From: Akkermansiaceae bacterium
Lineage (GTDB): Bacteria; Verrucomicrobiota; Verrucomicrobiia; Verrucomicrobiales; Akkermansiaceae
Length of the DNA stretch: 57,919 bases
Direction: 5' to 3'
NCBI GenBank assembly: GCA_025363295.1
Contig: JANYEC010000025.1
Location: 1 to 57,919, forward strand
Shown: piece after piece, positions 17,471 through 26,257 of the stretch
How the letters are laid out: each line of letters starts with the position of its first letter
Position numbering within the stretch: position 1 is the first letter of the stretch
Notes under the pieces: generated by a model
Database searches by the model: none
What the model saw: only the letters and a program-made list of their open reading frames with translations
Told to the model about the DNA's origin: nothing
Position numbers and translations under genes: made by a program

Positions 17471-18225
17471 TTTCCCGAAGATTTTGGGGCGGTTGCGGTT
17501 GGGACGATTTCCTCGGGGGCTAAAACCCGGAATTGAACCACGATGTCCTCGGGGACTTTTGGATGCGCTTTTTCCTCAGCGGCCAGGCGCTTCTGTTCCT
17601 CGATTCGGGTCTGGTAAGCGGTTTGGAGTTCGGAAAGGTTGGAGTCGTAGTAGGCGAGGTAAAGTCTCACCGGGGCCATCTGCTCGGGAGTTGGATTTCC
17701 AGAGATAATCTTGATGGTAGATGGACCGGTCGGAAAATCAGGGATCACAAGCGAATCGTCCTGCTGCTCTTCATCATAGGAGCTGAACATGCACATCAGC
17801 TCCCAATCTTTACCGTGGTCGTCAGGTAGGCAACCGACGCCAGCAATCAGTCTCCAGTCAGCCGAAGTCCAAAAACTGATGCGTTGGTCCGATCCCTGCG
17901 GACAGTAGTTAATAAGGGTGCGGGCGGGTTGACCGCAACGGCGGTAAACGCCCCCGCCCAGATGCAAAATCCCAAACTCGCGATGGGGTCTGACTTCAAA
18001 ATCCGGGGCAGGCGCAGGCTGAATTGCCGGAGGTATTGGAGCCGGGGGCATGGGGAGCGCGTCTTTGGAGACCTCCTGGACGGTGAGCAGGCGGTCTCCT
18101 AGATCGTAGGTGGTGGAATCCACGATCTTACTGGGGTCCGTGATGATGACGGAGTCTGCGGTTTCCGCCGCATGGGCGGTAAGGCAGAATACCGCGAGGG
18201 CGGGGATAATGTGTTTAGGTTTCAT
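17467..18225 (-). CDS. Secreted hypothetical protein upstream of the NIDO gene
   Basis: About 252 residues from MKPKHIIPALAVFCLTAHAA, a normal signal peptide; the ORF is open further upstream to 18315 but that part reads like leader DNA. The mature protein has a Pro-rich stretch (PMPPAPIPPAIQPAPAPDFE), several Cys residues and an acidic patch, with a Glu/Lys helix near the end (TRIEEQKRLAAEEKAHPKVP). I recognise no family. Its TGA overlaps the NIDO gene start by four bases, so the two proteins are probably made together and may act at the same surface. Confidence 0.6.
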   Translation of the reverse strand: MKPKHIIPALAVFCLTAHAAETADSVIITDPSKIVDSTTYDLGDRLLTVQEVSKDALPMPPAPIPPAIQPAPAPDFEVRPHREFGILHLGGGVYRRCGQPARTLINYCPQGSDQRISFWTSADWRLIAGVGCLPDDHGKDWELMCMFSSYDEEQQDDSLVIPDFPTGPSTIKIISGNPTPEQMAPVRLYLAYYDSNLSELQTAYQTRIEEQKRLAAEEKAHPKVPEDIVVQFRVLAPEEIVPTATAPKSSGK

Positions 18226-18424
18226 GGCGGTAGGCGTTTTTGTTTGATGGGAGGATATCAACGGGCAGTGAGAAAAACCGACGAACACGAGATGAAATTC
18301 TAGCGGAAATCTCACGGGATCAAATTACGATCTAATCAAACACTGGCAGAATTTCGGAATTGGAGTCAACAAAATTCACACCTGTGAACTAAATGTGTCG
18401 GGAGCGGATGGGTAGGGTGAACGC

Positions 18425-18682
18425 TTGACCGCCGCAGAAAAGAATCGCCTGTTAGTTCAGAAAACCGTTCGACGCCTGAGTGAGGAGCGGCGGAAAATGG
18501 GGCTGTCAGGATATGCCTGGTCCAATCTGAGCGGGGTATCCGCATCGGCTATTTCGATGATAGAGTCAGGGAAAAGGGAACCCTCGTTGCACACGCTTCT
18601 TCTTCTTTCCGAGGGGCTGAATGTCCGGTTGGGCGATGTTCTGAACAAACTTCAGGACTTATCGGGCCGAGAGCAGAAATAA
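18425..18682 (+). CDS. XRE-family helix-turn-helix regulator
   Basis: An 85-residue DNA-binding protein starting at TTG 18425 (the only start in frame). The HTH is visible as SGYAWSNLSGVSASAISMIE followed by SGKREPSLHTLLLLSEGLNV, the usual Cro/C1-type layout of helix 2, recognition helix 3 and helix 4. It is divergent from the secreted-protein genes at 17.5-18.2 kb and shares a 200 bp gap with them, making those genes its most likely targets. It has no other domain. Confidence 0.8.
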   Translation: MTAAEKNRLLVQKTVRRLSEERRKMGLSGYAWSNLSGVSASAISMIESGKREPSLHTLLLLSEGLNVRLGDVLNKLQDLSGREQK

Positions 18683-18789
18683 CAGGAATGCGGTCCCGAG
18701 ACCGCCGCTTACGTTAGGGTTAGGCTTTGCAGGTTGGGGCGGTTGGCAGATTTTCCCACCAACCGCCGATCATGATTAAGATAGGACCC

Positions 18790-19446
18790 TCAGCCGCCGA
18801 TCGTCGCTGTGACGGTGACGCTCCAGGGGCCTGCTTCGTTGCGGGTGTTCACCCAGCGAAGGAAGTAGTGGACGGATTTCCCGGCGTCCGCAGCATCGAA
18901 GGTGGCCACGTAGGGAGTGGCGGTATCGGTGGCGAGGTAACGGGCATCCGAGACGCTGGCAGGTCCGGCACAAATGACGGCCCAGATCTCACAGCCGCGG
19001 ACGCCTTCGGGTTTCGCTTTTCCAACCGCTCCTTCATCGCGGAAGGAGATGGTGTGCTGGAGGCGTTGTGAGGTGTCCACTTCTCCGACGGGGCGGGTGG
19101 TGGGAACGGCGGAGGCGGTGCGCGTGGTTTTGCGGATGGGGAGGCCAGCGCCGGTGCGGGTGGCATCGGTGACGGCGGAGTCCACCTGGATTTCTGCGGC
19201 GAGGCTGCGGACTTGGGAAACGAGGGCGTCTTCCTTGGTGGCTAACGTATCGAGGGCTGCTCGATAGGCGTTTTCCTTCGGGATGACATCAACGTAGGCG
19301 GCTTCGTATTCCAGCCAGAGGGCGTGGATGGCGGCGGCTTCGGGTGCGGTGGACCCGAGGGCGGGTGCGTTTGCCGTGAGAAAGGCTTGGAAGTTTTCGA
19401 GCCAGTCGTGACGGGATGCTTTGTCTTGTGGGATGTAGTCAGCCAT
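18790..19446 (-). CDS. Hypothetical protein (conserved 'ADYIPQ' type) with fibronectin-like end
   Basis: About 218 residues from MADYIPQDKASRHDWLENFQ; a start seven codons upstream is also open. There is no signal peptide. The N-terminal half is helical with Trp/Ala/Glu-rich segments (AIHALWLEYEAAYVDVIPKE), and the C-terminal half is beta-rich and ends YFLRWVNTRNEAGPWSVTVTATIGG cut as WVNTRNEAGPWSVTVTA, like the last strands of an Ig/fibronectin fold. I know similar short proteins from Bacteroidetes and Verrucomicrobia but no assigned function. Confidence 0.6.
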   Translation of the reverse strand: MADYIPQDKASRHDWLENFQAFLTANAPALGSTAPEAAAIHALWLEYEAAYVDVIPKENAYRAALDTLATKEDALVSQVRSLAAEIQVDSAVTDATRTGAGLPIRKTTRTASAVPTTRPVGEVDTSQRLQHTISFRDEGAVGKAKPEGVRGCEIWAVICAGPASVSDARYLATDTATPYVATFDAADAGKSVHYFLRWVNTRNEAGPWSVTVTATIGG

Positions 19447-19631
19447 ATTTTTAGTTTCAAAATGCACACTGAAAATGGGCGGAATCTGATAATTTGATCA
19501 ATGACAGAATGGCAGAATACCAAATCGGCTATGATAAGAACGTTGGAAATCTTTCCATGTGACGGAAAAGCGGCCGGACCGTCACATTCCGAGCTTTTTT
19601 GACCGAAATAGTCGGAATGGTGCTCCATTCC

Positions 19632-19820
19632 GAAGAGGCGTGACGTGCAGCTGAAGAGGCGTGACTTGCAGCTCAAGCGGCGTGACCCAAGGCTGAAGCG
19701 GGGTGACGTGCAGCTCAATCGGCGTGACGCAAGGCTCAAGCTTGACGCCGTACCGCTCAAGCGCCACGCGATGCAGCTCAGACGGAACGAGACGCGGCTT
19801 AAGCGGAATACGATGCAGCT
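19632..19820. repeat. Nine-unit 21 bp tandem repeat, decaying left to right
   Basis: Nine consecutive 21-base units can be laid out from 19632; the first two are gaagaggcgtgacgtgcagc(t) and the same with one change. Later units drift: units 6-9 keep mainly the caagcg start and gcagct end. The period is a multiple of three with few stops, so several frames are open: on plus, a heptad QLKRRDx; on minus, a heptad ELHVTPx. I do not call a gene because neither frame has a supported start or partner. Confidence 0.85.
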
Positions 19821-19875
19821 CAAGACTACAGGTTTGTCCCGCTGTCATTTATCATTGGCGCAATACGCATTTCAT

Positions 19876-20538
19876 CGATCGGTGTGGAAAACTCTTAGGT
19901 TTGCAGGGTCCAGAGTTCGCGTAAGCGGGCAACGGATTCGCTCCAGGGAACCCGTTGGTAAATCCGCACGCGCACCCAACGGATGAATCGCTGGGTTCTC
20001 TGCGTAGCTGATGGGTGCGCAGGTTCAGGCGGAAGAAGAAACCGGTGGCGATGGCGCGGGAGTTGGGCGAGCAGGTCGTTGAGGGAGGTGATGTTGGCAA
20101 GTCTGCGCGGACTCTTGAGTGCCTTGAAGAAGTGGCCGGGATCAATGTCGGCGACATTTTGGTCGGCGTGATGCTGGAGGAATTGCTGGCCAGTGGTCGC
20201 AGTGTCGAGGCAACGCAGGACGCCAAGCTGGCAGTAGTGGAGGTCGGAAATGCCCGGACAATCGTAGCGTCGGTCGGAACCGGGATAGAGGGAGAGGATG
20301 TCGGCGAAGAATCGTTGGGAGAACTCGGTATCGAGCAGAGGGCGCAGGGGCATGAATTTTCCCGTGATCTAACAGCTTTCTGATCAAGCATTAAATGCGT
20401 CCTGAGTGCGATTCCCTGGGAGCGAGGAATCAGCCAACCCGTTGTTAATCAAAATGAATGAGCATCCGTGACAGCCCGCACAGAGCCAAGAGTGAGGCGA
20501 GGGGCAGCACTTTTATAAGGAATTTTCCACACCGATCG
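19876..20538 (-). mobile_element. Internally deleted IS (IS4-like transposase remnant) with intact terminal inverted repeats
   Basis: The ends are perfect 16 bp inverted repeats: cgatcggtgtggaaaa at 19876 and its complement ending at 20538, with partial matching beyond. No target duplication is obvious. Inside, the minus strand encodes a fused short transposase (20353 to 19895): N-terminal MPLRPLLDTEFSQRFF and DIDPGHFFKALKSPRRL, as in IS4-like DDE transposases, joined directly to the C-terminal tail QRFIRWVRVRIYQRVP. The whole DDE catalytic core is missing, so it is non-autonomous but could be mobilised by a full copy elsewhere. Confidence 0.8.
19895..20353 (-). pseudogene. Internally deleted transposase (N- and C-termini fused)
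   Basis: The 152-codon ORF inside the 663 bp element. Residues 1-105 match the N-terminal domain of IS4-like transposases (the HFFKALKSPRRLANITSLND motif is diagnostic), and residues about 118-152 are the extreme C-terminus shared with the fragment at 15.3 kb. A typical protein of this kind has over 350 residues, so the catalytic DDE part has been removed by an in-frame deletion. It cannot be active on its own. Confidence 0.75.
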
Positions 20539-20589
20539 GTAGAAAGCACAGTCCTCTGTGCGACACTTCTAACAAAGCGGTTCCGGGGT

Positions 20590-20660
20590 CTAGTCTTCCT
20601 TGCCGTCCTTTATCAGCAGCCTTGCTCGACGAGTAGGGCGCGTAGTTTGACTATCCGGTT
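20590..20660 (-). pseudogene. Degenerate duplicate of the cysS 3' end
   Basis: Read on the minus strand, this stretch gives KLRALLVEQG, then after a one-base shift LIKDGKED and a stop. The true cysS end at 20777-20860 gives TLRAQLAEQGWLMKDGKTDY. At the DNA level cttgccgtcctttatcagc at about 20599 parallels ttgccatccttcatcagcc at about 20809. Identity is about three quarters over some 65 bases by eye. It may be a vestige of the original cysS end or of a duplication. Confidence 0.55.
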
Positions 20661-20776
20661 GGACGTGGATCCTCGCATTGGCAACGCTCGGTTTGGGTAG
20701 GTTTCTAAGGGCTCCCGCAGTTTGGGCAGACCGCGTTCACGTTCATGGGCGGGCGGTGCAGCCGGATGGAAACGGG

Positions 20777-22177
20777 TCAGTTCCCGGCGGGTTCGAGGGT
20801 GTAGTCGGTTTTGCCATCCTTCATCAGCCAGCCTTGTTCCGCAAGTTGAGCGCGGAGCGTGTCGGACTCGGCCCAGTTTTTCGCGAGGCGAGCCTGCCAG
20901 CGAGTTTCCGCGAGGACTTTGATGGCGCCGGGAATTTCTACGCAATCGGAGTCAGCAGTTTCAGGAAGGACGATGCCGAGGGCGCGGAGAAGACGGTTGA
21001 GGCCAGCGAGGGCAGCGGCAGGTTCGGAGCCTGTTAGTTTCGCGGACTCGCGGAGGCCAGTGAAGATGCCACCGAGCGCACCGGGGGTATTGAGATCGTT
21101 CGTCAGAGAATCCCACGCCGACTGGAAAGGTCCGAAATCGGCAGAGGTTAGAACGGTGCCGGGCTCGATTTTGGCGGCGAGCTGGCGTGCGCTTTTGGCG
21201 AGTTTCGCGAGGGCCTCGCGGGCACCTGATAGAGAATCGAGAGTGAAGTTGAGCTGTTTCCGATAATGCGCACCGATGAGGACGTAGCGCACCTCCATGG
21301 CAGTGAAACCTTTTTCCGCGAGGTCAGATAGAGTATAGAGATTGCCGAGGGATTTTGACATTTTTCCGCCATCTACTAACAAGTGCGTAATGTGGAACCA
21401 CTGCGCGGCGAAGTGGCCACCGCAGGCGCATTCGCTTTGAGCAATTTCGTTTTCGTGATGTGGAAAAACCAGATCGACGCCGCCGGAGTGGAGATCGAAC
21501 GAATCCCCAAGGTATTCTTGGATCATGGCGGAGCACTCCAGATGCCAGCCGGGGCGACCCTCGCCCCACGGGGATGACCAAAAGTTATCGCCATCTTCCG
21601 GCTTGCGGCCTTTCCAGAGGACGAAATCTGAGAGGCTGTCTTTTTCGTATTCGTCTGTGCTGGAGCGGGCGTTTTGAGTTTTTCCGAGATCGAGTTCGCG
21701 CTCGTCAAGGCGGGACAGGCGGCCGTAACCGGGGAAAGAGGAGATTTTAAAATAGACGGAACCGTCGTCGGAGGGGTAGGCGTGACCTTTTTCGACGAGG
21801 GTCTGGATCATGGCAATCTGTTGCGGGATATGCTCGACGGCGCCCGGCTCGATATGCGGCGCCAGTAGTCCGAGCTTTTCGCAATCGGTGTGGAATTTTT
21901 CGGTCCAACCGGTCGTGAATTCTGTGAGAGATTGACCGGCTTTTTGAGAATCGCGGATTGTTTTATCATCCACATCCGTGATGTTCCGGACATGGAGTGT
22001 GCGGATGCCTCCGGTCTCGAGGGTGCGCCGAAGTACGTCTTGAAGGACGAAGGTACGAAAATTTCCAATATGCGCCGGGCCATAGACCGTGGGGCCGCAG
22101 CAGTAGAAACGATAGGTGATACCGTCGATGGGTGAAAGTTCGCGCTCTGTTCGGGAAAGCGTGTCAAAAAGCCGCAT
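20777..22177 (-). CDS. cysS: Cysteinyl-tRNA synthetase
   Basis: About 466 residues from MRLFDTLSRTERELSP; the ORF is open 25 codons further upstream but the family begins here. Class I motifs are present: YCCGPTVYGPAHIGNFR (the HIGH motif in the HIGN variant, as in some other CysRS) and GGKMSKSLGN near 270. Zn/Cys-binding residues are in FYCCGP, GWHLECSAM and FPHHENEIAQSE. It charges tRNA-Cys. The C-terminus is standard. A degenerate copy of its 3' end lies just downstream. Confidence 0.97.
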   Translation of the reverse strand: MRLFDTLSRTERELSPIDGITYRFYCCGPTVYGPAHIGNFRTFVLQDVLRRTLETGGIRTLHVRNITDVDDKTIRDSQKAGQSLTEFTTGWTEKFHTDCEKLGLLAPHIEPGAVEHIPQQIAMIQTLVEKGHAYPSDDGSVYFKISSFPGYGRLSRLDERELDLGKTQNARSSTDEYEKDSLSDFVLWKGRKPEDGDNFWSSPWGEGRPGWHLECSAMIQEYLGDSFDLHSGGVDLVFPHHENEIAQSECACGGHFAAQWFHITHLLVDGGKMSKSLGNLYTLSDLAEKGFTAMEVRYVLIGAHYRKQLNFTLDSLSGAREALAKLAKSARQLAAKIEPGTVLTSADFGPFQSAWDSLTNDLNTPGALGGIFTGLRESAKLTGSEPAAALAGLNRLLRALGIVLPETADSDCVEIPGAIKVLAETRWQARLAKNWAESDTLRAQLAEQGWLMKDGKTDYTLEPAGN

Positions 22178-22361
22178 GGCGGGGTTTAGGCAGTGATCGC
22201 CGGACAGCCAAGAGCAAAGCGGGGATGGGCACTTAAATTCATGCGGGACCAAGGAGCCGCGATTCCAACAGAGTGAGAGGGGCTACAAAAAATCAAGTTA
22301 TCCGAATGATCGACATCCGCCCGATCTTCTGCCATCACGTCATCGCTTTTAAGAAACGCCA

Positions 22362-23627
22362 ATGGCTGAAGTCATCCAATTCAACTGCCCCGTCTGCGGG
22401 ACGATGCTGCGCCTGCCACTCGACATGGCCGCTCAGAAAGGTCCATGTCCGACGTGCCATAAGGAAATCATCGCGCCTGATCCCTATCGAGGCATCGGCG
22501 CACTTGAGGCTCCAGATCCAGCCGTGTTGCGTGAGGCCGAACCGTTCCTACCATTCGCCGACTCACCGCCGTTGACGCAGAAAAAGGAAGAGCTCGTGAC
22601 CAGCCCAACCCCACCTCCTTTCGTTAGGGAAATTGAGACACCCGAGATTCCCCATGTCGATCAACCCACTCCTCCCCCGCAACCCACAAGTGCCGCTCAA
22701 AACCCCACAGTTCTGGTGCTTTCGTGCCTTCTATCATTTGCCGTGGCGCTTGCGATGGGATACGCGCTAGGCATCAAATCAGGCGATTACTTCATGAGGA
22801 TTCCACCAACGGCCTCTCTCAAGGTACCCGTGAAACAACATCAACTCGCGCCACCTGCCGAAGCGGATGTGCCCGCTCCGAAACGCGAGCCCACTCCGAT
22901 TGTTGTAAAGCCTATCATCCAAGACCCTACAAAAGAGGCACCGAAAGCGGATGCGTTAGAAATCGATAGATCCGGAAAGCCCGCCAAAGTTTCCGCAGCA
23001 GCAGAAGGTTCGCTGCGGGCATTTTTGGAAGCACCCGACTGGGCGGCGAGAAGCGCGCACGTCTTGTATGCTGAATCAGTTAGACCCGCTATGGAGGCAT
23101 ACTCCCACCAAACCCCTGACGGCCCGACGCCCTTTAAATCAATCTCTCTCAAACAAAGTCAAATCGACGAAAAAACCGGCAACACTCTATTTGTTTTCCA
23201 AGTCGATACCGCTGCGATTCCGACAGGGATTCCCGTCGCCGTGTTAGAAACTCCCAAGGGCTGGCTCACCGACTGGCAGACCTTCGTCGAGTTCCGTGAT
23301 GATCACTTCAAACACTTTGCAGATGGCCCAGCCAAGAAGACTCAGCGCTTCCACCTAATTGTTAGCTCACCCCCTGCGGCCCGTGCCGCGAAAACTGAGG
23401 ATGAAACTTTCGCCTCATTCTTATTGGATCCACCGATGCCCGGTCGCCAGCAACTTGCCTTCGTAAAAAAAGACTCGGAAGCTTATCAACTCTGCCAGGC
23501 TGCCACTGCATCGGGCAGTATTTTCACCCCTGTTCTTGAGGTCACTAAGCTCACCACTCCCAATGGCCAAGGTTACCTTGAAATCCTCAAAGTGACTGCC
23601 ACCGATTGGCTTCCTCGGGAAAAATAA
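22362..23627 (+). CDS. Zinc-ribbon membrane protein, hypothetical
   Basis: A 421-residue protein. The N-terminus has a zinc ribbon (FNCPVCGTMLRLPLDMAAQ with a second CPTC), then a Pro-rich linker, one membrane helix near 112-130 (VLVLSCLLSFAVALAMGYAL), another Pro/Lys linker, and a C-terminal domain from about 210 (GSLRAFLEAPDWAARSAHVL) with FYLEI-like beta strands. The zinc-ribbon/anchor/domain layout recurs in Verrucomicrobia, but no function is known to me. It is probably anchored in the inner membrane with the large domain in the periplasm. Confidence 0.7.
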   Translation: MAEVIQFNCPVCGTMLRLPLDMAAQKGPCPTCHKEIIAPDPYRGIGALEAPDPAVLREAEPFLPFADSPPLTQKKEELVTSPTPPPFVREIETPEIPHVDQPTPPPQPTSAAQNPTVLVLSCLLSFAVALAMGYALGIKSGDYFMRIPPTASLKVPVKQHQLAPPAEADVPAPKREPTPIVVKPIIQDPTKEAPKADALEIDRSGKPAKVSAAAEGSLRAFLEAPDWAARSAHVLYAESVRPAMEAYSHQTPDGPTPFKSISLKQSQIDEKTGNTLFVFQVDTAAIPTGIPVAVLETPKGWLTDWQTFVEFRDDHFKHFADGPAKKTQRFHLIVSSPPAARAAKTEDETFASFLLDPPMPGRQQLAFVKKDSEAYQLCQAATASGSIFTPVLEVTKLTTPNGQGYLEILKVTATDWLPREK

Positions 23628-23771
23628 TGGAGGAATGAAGGGGGTAGCGGTTGCTAAATTACACCCTTCCCATCCGTGCCGTCCCGGAGTGATGATCTTG
23701 CGCCACAGTGTTTCATTTTTACGAGCCGTTTTCCTTGTCAGGCCGGGTGCAGATGAACAGTTTGTCCTTCA

Positions 23772-24245
23772 ATGAAACGGGTGATTATTCATACGGACGG
23801 CGGCTGCAAAGGGAATCCCGGACCGGGTGGATTCGGGGCGGTGATGGTGTGCGGGAAGCACCGCAAAGAAATTTCCGGAGGCTACCGCCTAACAACGAAT
23901 AACCGAATGGAGTTGAGAGCCGCGATTGCCGCGTTGGAACTACTAAGCGAACCTTGCGAGGTGGAACTGCACTCGGACTCGAAATATCTAATCGATGCGA
24001 TTTCGAAAAATTGGATTGTTGGCTGGAAAAAGCGCGGATGGAAAACCGCTGCGAAAGAGGATGTGAAAAATCAAGATTTGTGGCTGCTCTTACTCGCGGC
24101 GATGCACGGGCACAAAATCGACTGGCGCTGGGTGAAAGGCCATGCCGGCCATGCGGAAAACGAGCGCTGCGATGAGTTAGCAAACATCGCAGTGGCGGGC
24201 ACGAGTTTGTTGGAAGATGTGGGTTTTCAACTCTCCCGAAGTTAG
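23772..24245 (+). CDS. rnhA: Ribonuclease HI
   Basis: A 157-residue type 1 RNase H. The catalytic carboxylates are visible: [16 protein letters not shown] (Asp8), [13 protein letters not shown] (Glu46), [12 protein letters not shown] (Asp) and the late Asp in RCDELAN; the basic-protrusion segment [14 protein letters not shown] is present. It removes RNA from RNA-DNA hybrids (R-loops, primers). Its stop is AGT TAG, and the acyltransferase gene begins 11 bases later on the same strand. Confidence 0.97.
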   Translation: MKRVIIHTDGGCKGNPGPGGFGAVMVCGKHRKEISGGYRLTTNNRMELRAAIAALELLSEPCEVELHSDSKYLIDAISKNWIVGWKKRGWKTAAKEDVKNQDLWLLLLAAMHGHKIDWRWVKGHAGHAENERCDELANIAVAGTSLLEDVGFQLSRS

Positions 24246-24256
24246 AAATATCCAGA

Positions 24257-25177
24257 ATGGAGGAAGAAACGAAATCACGATTGAGCAGGAGACTCGGGAT
24301 CTTCGGCGATTTACCGCATCGGACGGCGCTTCATGCCTTGCGCGTCGTGCCGTGGTTTCTCGAGCCTGTTTTGATCGGTGGGTGGGCGTTTTTATTTTTT
24401 CTAATCGCGAGGAACAACCGGCTGGCGTTGGCGAAAAACCTACGTGCTCTTCATCCCGAATGGGGTTGCTGGCGTGGGCACGTGGGAGCGTGGCAGGTAT
24501 TTTGGAATTTCGCACTGACCTATATCGACGCTCTACGCTGCCAAACGAAAACCGGCGACGTCGATTGGGTGGTGGAGGGATTAGATGCGCTGGAGGATCT
24601 ATCTAATCGGAAAGAAGGCTGCATTATTCTAACGGCACACATGGGGAATTATGACATCGCGGCACCGATGTTTGCATCGAAATTCAATCGGACACTTTAC
24701 ACCGTTAGGGCAAGAGAGCGCGAGCCGGAGACCCAGAGAATCCGCGAGGAGGAAATTCGCGAAAAGGAGGCAAAGCACCCGAATTTCCGCTCGCTTTACA
24801 ATTACGATGGAAACTTGCTAGGCGTTGAACTGGCAAGACTGTTAGGCGAGGGAAATATCATAGCGGTGCAAGGGGACCGCGTGATTTTCGACGTCTCACC
24901 CATGGAGGTGGAAGTGGAGCCCGGATTGCGGATGCGTCTGCCGAAGGGGCCTTTGTTTCTCGCGAGGGCAACAAACGCACCCACCTTTCCACTGTTCATC
25001 GTGCGCGATGGCTGGCGGAAGTATCGGGTGATCGTTTTCCCAGTGCTGGAGTTACCACCGAGAACCCGCGGGGTGGATGATGAGGCGGCAAAAATCTGGG
25101 CCGCCGCAATCCTCAGGGTGGTGCGGGAGCATTGGCGGCAGTGGTATGTGTTTGAGCCGCTGCTGACTCGAAAGTAA
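24257..25177 (+). CDS. LpxL/LpxM-like lysophospholipid (lipid A) acyltransferase
   Basis: A 306-residue member of the bacterial lipid A acyltransferase family. A single N-terminal membrane segment near 35-52 (PVLIGGWAFLFFLIARN) anchors it. The catalytic HX4D/E motif is ILTAHMGNYDIAAP. Substrate-site segments include GEGNIIAVQGDRVIF and LPKGPLFLARATNAP. It would add a secondary acyl chain to lipid A or a related lipid at the inner membrane, so the cell probably has LPS. No other lipid A gene is adjacent. Confidence 0.85.
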   Translation: MEEETKSRLSRRLGIFGDLPHRTALHALRVVPWFLEPVLIGGWAFLFFLIARNNRLALAKNLRALHPEWGCWRGHVGAWQVFWNFALTYIDALRCQTKTGDVDWVVEGLDALEDLSNRKEGCIILTAHMGNYDIAAPMFASKFNRTLYTVRAREREPETQRIREEEIREKEAKHPNFRSLYNYDGNLLGVELARLLGEGNIIAVQGDRVIFDVSPMEVEVEPGLRMRLPKGPLFLARATNAPTFPLFIVRDGWRKYRVIVFPVLELPPRTRGVDDEAAKIWAAAILRVVREHWRQWYVFEPLLTRK

Positions 25178-25227
25178 TTTTGTGAATGTTGCCTTTTCTA
25201 AATTGGGATTTTGACTACAAGAAGAGT

Positions 25228-26184
25228 ATGAATTGCAGATTTCAAATAGTCATTGCGGCTTCGCTCTGTCTGTTTCCGCGTTTGGCTTTGGCGGCGCAGC
25301 CCGTCCCGTCAATCAATCCACCCAGACTGCCGCTAGCAGTCGTGTTTCAAGGAGAGTCGAAATTCCAAGCGATCGTCGCCAAAGCAGAACGCGAACATTG
25401 GCGTGCCTTACCTCTGAGCGAGAGGATCGTGCGGGTCGCGCGCGAACTGGTGGGCACGCCCTATATTAATTACTCGTTAGAAGTGGATGACCGGATCGAA
25501 TCCCCCGTGGCGAATCTCAAAGGCCTCGACTGCTGGACCTATTATGAAAACTCCCTAGCGATCGCCCGCATGCTGCGCTACAAGCCCGGTCCGTACAAAC
25601 CCGAGGACATGCTCCAGATGGTGGAAATCGAGCGCTACCGGAATGGCTGCTGCACCGGCAGCTACTTGAGCCGGATGCACCATTTGGAGGAGGTCTTCTA
25701 TGACAACCAACGCCGGGGCTACGCGACTAACATCACCTCCCGCTTGCCCGGTGCGGAGCGAATGCACCGTGAAATCCATGAAATGACCGTGCAATGGAAG
25801 AGTTACCGCTACTTACGTTCGAACCCTTCATTGGTCGAGCCGATGGGGAGAATCGAGGACCAAGTTTCCAATTTACCCGTCTATCAGGTTCCCAAATCCA
25901 AGATCCGTGCCGCAGAGAAATATCTTCAGAATGGCGATATCTGCGCGATCACCTCAAATGACTCGAGTGGCTACACATCGCATGTAGGGATGATCGTGAG
26001 ACTTGGAGATCGTGCCTACTTCACCCATGCCACTTCGGATCACGACAAGGGAAGAATGGTGATCATTGATTGCCCGATCAGTGACTACGTAAATGGAGCT
26101 TCAAAACACGCGGGCATCATCATTTGCAGGCCGAATGATGTGCCGCCGTCACCACTGTGGCAGACAAATGTTGCAAAACAGTAA
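25228..26184 (+). CDS. DUF1460 family secreted protein (amidase-like NlpC/P60-related fold)
   Basis: About 318 residues from MNCRFQIVIAASLCLFPRLA, a signal peptide (ATG at 25228; 14 codons upstream are open but weak). Family hallmarks: RIVRVARELVGTPYINYSLE, then NLKGLDCWTYYENSLAIARM with the nucleophile Cys, the IERYRNGCCTGSYLSRMH segment, and GDICAITSNDSSGYTSHVGM with the catalytic His near the end. Structures of the family suggest a periplasmic peptidase/amidase acting on peptidoglycan fragments. It lies next to the MBL/ligase gene with a short overlap or gap depending on start. Confidence 0.8.
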   Translation: MNCRFQIVIAASLCLFPRLALAAQPVPSINPPRLPLAVVFQGESKFQAIVAKAEREHWRALPLSERIVRVARELVGTPYINYSLEVDDRIESPVANLKGLDCWTYYENSLAIARMLRYKPGPYKPEDMLQMVEIERYRNGCCTGSYLSRMHHLEEVFYDNQRRGYATNITSRLPGAERMHREIHEMTVQWKSYRYLRSNPSLVEPMGRIEDQVSNLPVYQVPKSKIRAAEKYLQNGDICAITSNDSSGYTSHVGMIVRLGDRAYFTHATSDHDKGRMVIIDCPISDYVNGASKHAGIIICRPNDVPPSPLWQTNVAKQ

Positions 26185-26257
26185 GCCTGAGACGCGACCC
26201 AACAATCCTTGGCGATGCAACTCAGGTATCATCAGAATTCCGACTGCTTTGATTGAA

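Noticed and set aside
19645..19986. 113-codon plus-strand ORF across the tandem repeat
   Set aside because: Open only because a 21-base unit without stops keeps all frames open; it then runs into the antisense of the transposase tail.
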